A DNA stretch of 64,000 nucleotides from Acridotheres tristis (Eukaryota; Chordata; Aves; Passeriformes; Sturnidae): contig CM072894.1 in the NCBI GenBank assembly GCA_037013685.1, positions 14,147,449 to 14,211,448 of the forward strand, written 5' to 3'. The position numbers and the translations under genes were made by a program. The notes under the pieces were generated by a model. It ran no database searches, was not told the origin of the DNA, and saw only the letters and a program-made list of their open reading frames with translations. The number at the start of each line of letters is the position of its first letter. The stretch's first letter is position 1. Below are positions 63,161-64,000 of this stretch, piece after piece.

Positions 63161-64000
63161 TGTTCCATTTTATGACACTGGAATGTGTGTTGCACAAAAA
63201 TTTTCCATACTTTATTTTTTATAATGTATGAAATGCATTAAATAGGACAGAAAGAGTATGAAGATTTCATAAACCCAGAGCATTCTCTATTAAGAGAAAT
63301 CAGACAAGTCTAAAGGTGCAGTGCTATCTAAAATGCTCTAAACTGCAATTATTAATTTAATGATTTAATGTCATTCAGACCCTTTTTCTCAATTAAAAGG
63401 AAATTAAGATTACTAGAAGTTCAAAGGTCTTGTGGTGTTCCCATACGAAAAAAAAAAAACTGAACGAAAGAAACAAAAAAACAACAAAAGGCATAAAGAA
63501 TAAGTTAATAAATAAATAGGAAGTGCAAGAATATTAAGTAGCAGCATGGTAATCACTTTGGACATAGAAATATATAAACAAATCCTTATTTAACCCTCAT
63601 TCTGACACACTTCTAATGTCTTTCTCAAATACAAAGGATCTGACATTAGTGTCCATCAAAATCCAGGCTGTGCAAAATTGTCAGCTCTCTCAAGTATTCA
63701 GCTGATATTTTCATCAGACAAGTGAAAAAGAGAGTTGCATGGGCTCTTCCCACTACCATAGCCCCTGCAAGCAGTAGCAGGTGGAAAATCTTAGAGCAAA
63801 TACACAGTACTGTCTTTTTAAATAATGATTCTTCCACACGTTATAACACATTTAAGTGCTGTGCTTGCTCTTTAAGACGGCCTCATCTTGGTAACCAATG
63901 TAGCCAGTCTAGTGAAGTGCCACTTTCCTGCTGTGAGAAAGCACAATTCTTCTTACTGCCACAGCCCCCTGCTGACATGTTTTACAACATTTAAGAAGGA
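63161..64000. other. Non-coding AT-rich DNA to window end
   Basis: Contains an A12 run at 63,448-63,459 continuing into an A-rich patch to about 63,490. The frames at 63,646-63,837 minus and 63,722-63,994 plus overlap on opposite strands and are unrecognised. Confidence 0.65.

Noticed and set aside
1..64000. CRISPR array, tRNA, rRNA, phage or plasmid genes, endogenous retrovirus
   Set aside because: No regularly spaced direct repeats, no tRNA B-box-type GGTTCGAATCC, no rRNA-like stretch, no recognisable retroviral or prokaryotic coding sequence, and no paired long terminal repeats were seen. A very degraded retroviral trace could escape a reading by eye.

Overview
The window looks like a piece of a bird nuclear genome, and I find no protein-coding gene in it that the sequence supports. 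The avian reading rests on three copies of the 3' end of a CR1 LINE (12,712-12,856 minus; 29,112-29,175 minus; 51,464-51,520 plus). Each has the CR1 signature: a GGTTGGA(A)-type block, a GATCAT/GATCTTA..GGTCTTTTCCAACC-type block, and a terminal ATTCTGTG octamer. I saw no Alu, B1/B2 or young L1 sequence of the mammalian kind. Base composition is AT-rich, CpG is scarce, and there is no CpG island. I cannot tell which bird, which chromosome, or whether the window is intergenic or inside a very large intron.

Layout. From 1 to about 12.7 kb: AT-rich single-copy DNA with short simple repeats (TTTCTG, GATAAT/AAT, TATG/TA, AACCA, CA) and the longest open frame in the window (6,340-6,768 minus), which I do not take as a gene. 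From 12.7 to 28.4 kb: one CR1 tail, several perfect short hairpins, a poly(A) tract, an exon-like patch at 18,876-18,971 and a patch resembling conserved non-coding DNA at 22.1-22.5 kb. At 28.47-28.77 kb a perfect 11-bp hairpin with a run of 11 T abuts a roughly 250-bp composite TATC/TATATC microsatellite, the most conspicuous repeat in the window. From 29 to 42 kb: a CR1 tail, then mostly featureless AT-rich DNA, with patches around 38.9-39.4 kb that look like possible regulatory elements. From 42.5 to 64 kb: degraded traces that resemble old CR1-type LINEs (42.5-42.7 and 63.0-63.2 kb) and another possible ancient amniote repeat (54.1 kb), one recognisable CR1 tail (51.5 kb), three GC-richer patches (52.6, 56.1 and 61.5 kb) and a CpG-containing, octamer-containing patch at 55.7-56.0 kb that is the best enhancer-like candidate.

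The 60-142 codon open frames scattered over both strands look like chance frames: they overlap one another on opposite strands, have low-complexity or unrecognisable products, and lie in no consistent gene structure. The overall picture is a gene-poor stretch with low repeat density, as is usual in birds, possibly with regulatory elements acting on a gene outside the window. No prokaryotic-type system, CRISPR array, tRNA, rRNA or intact mobile element was seen.
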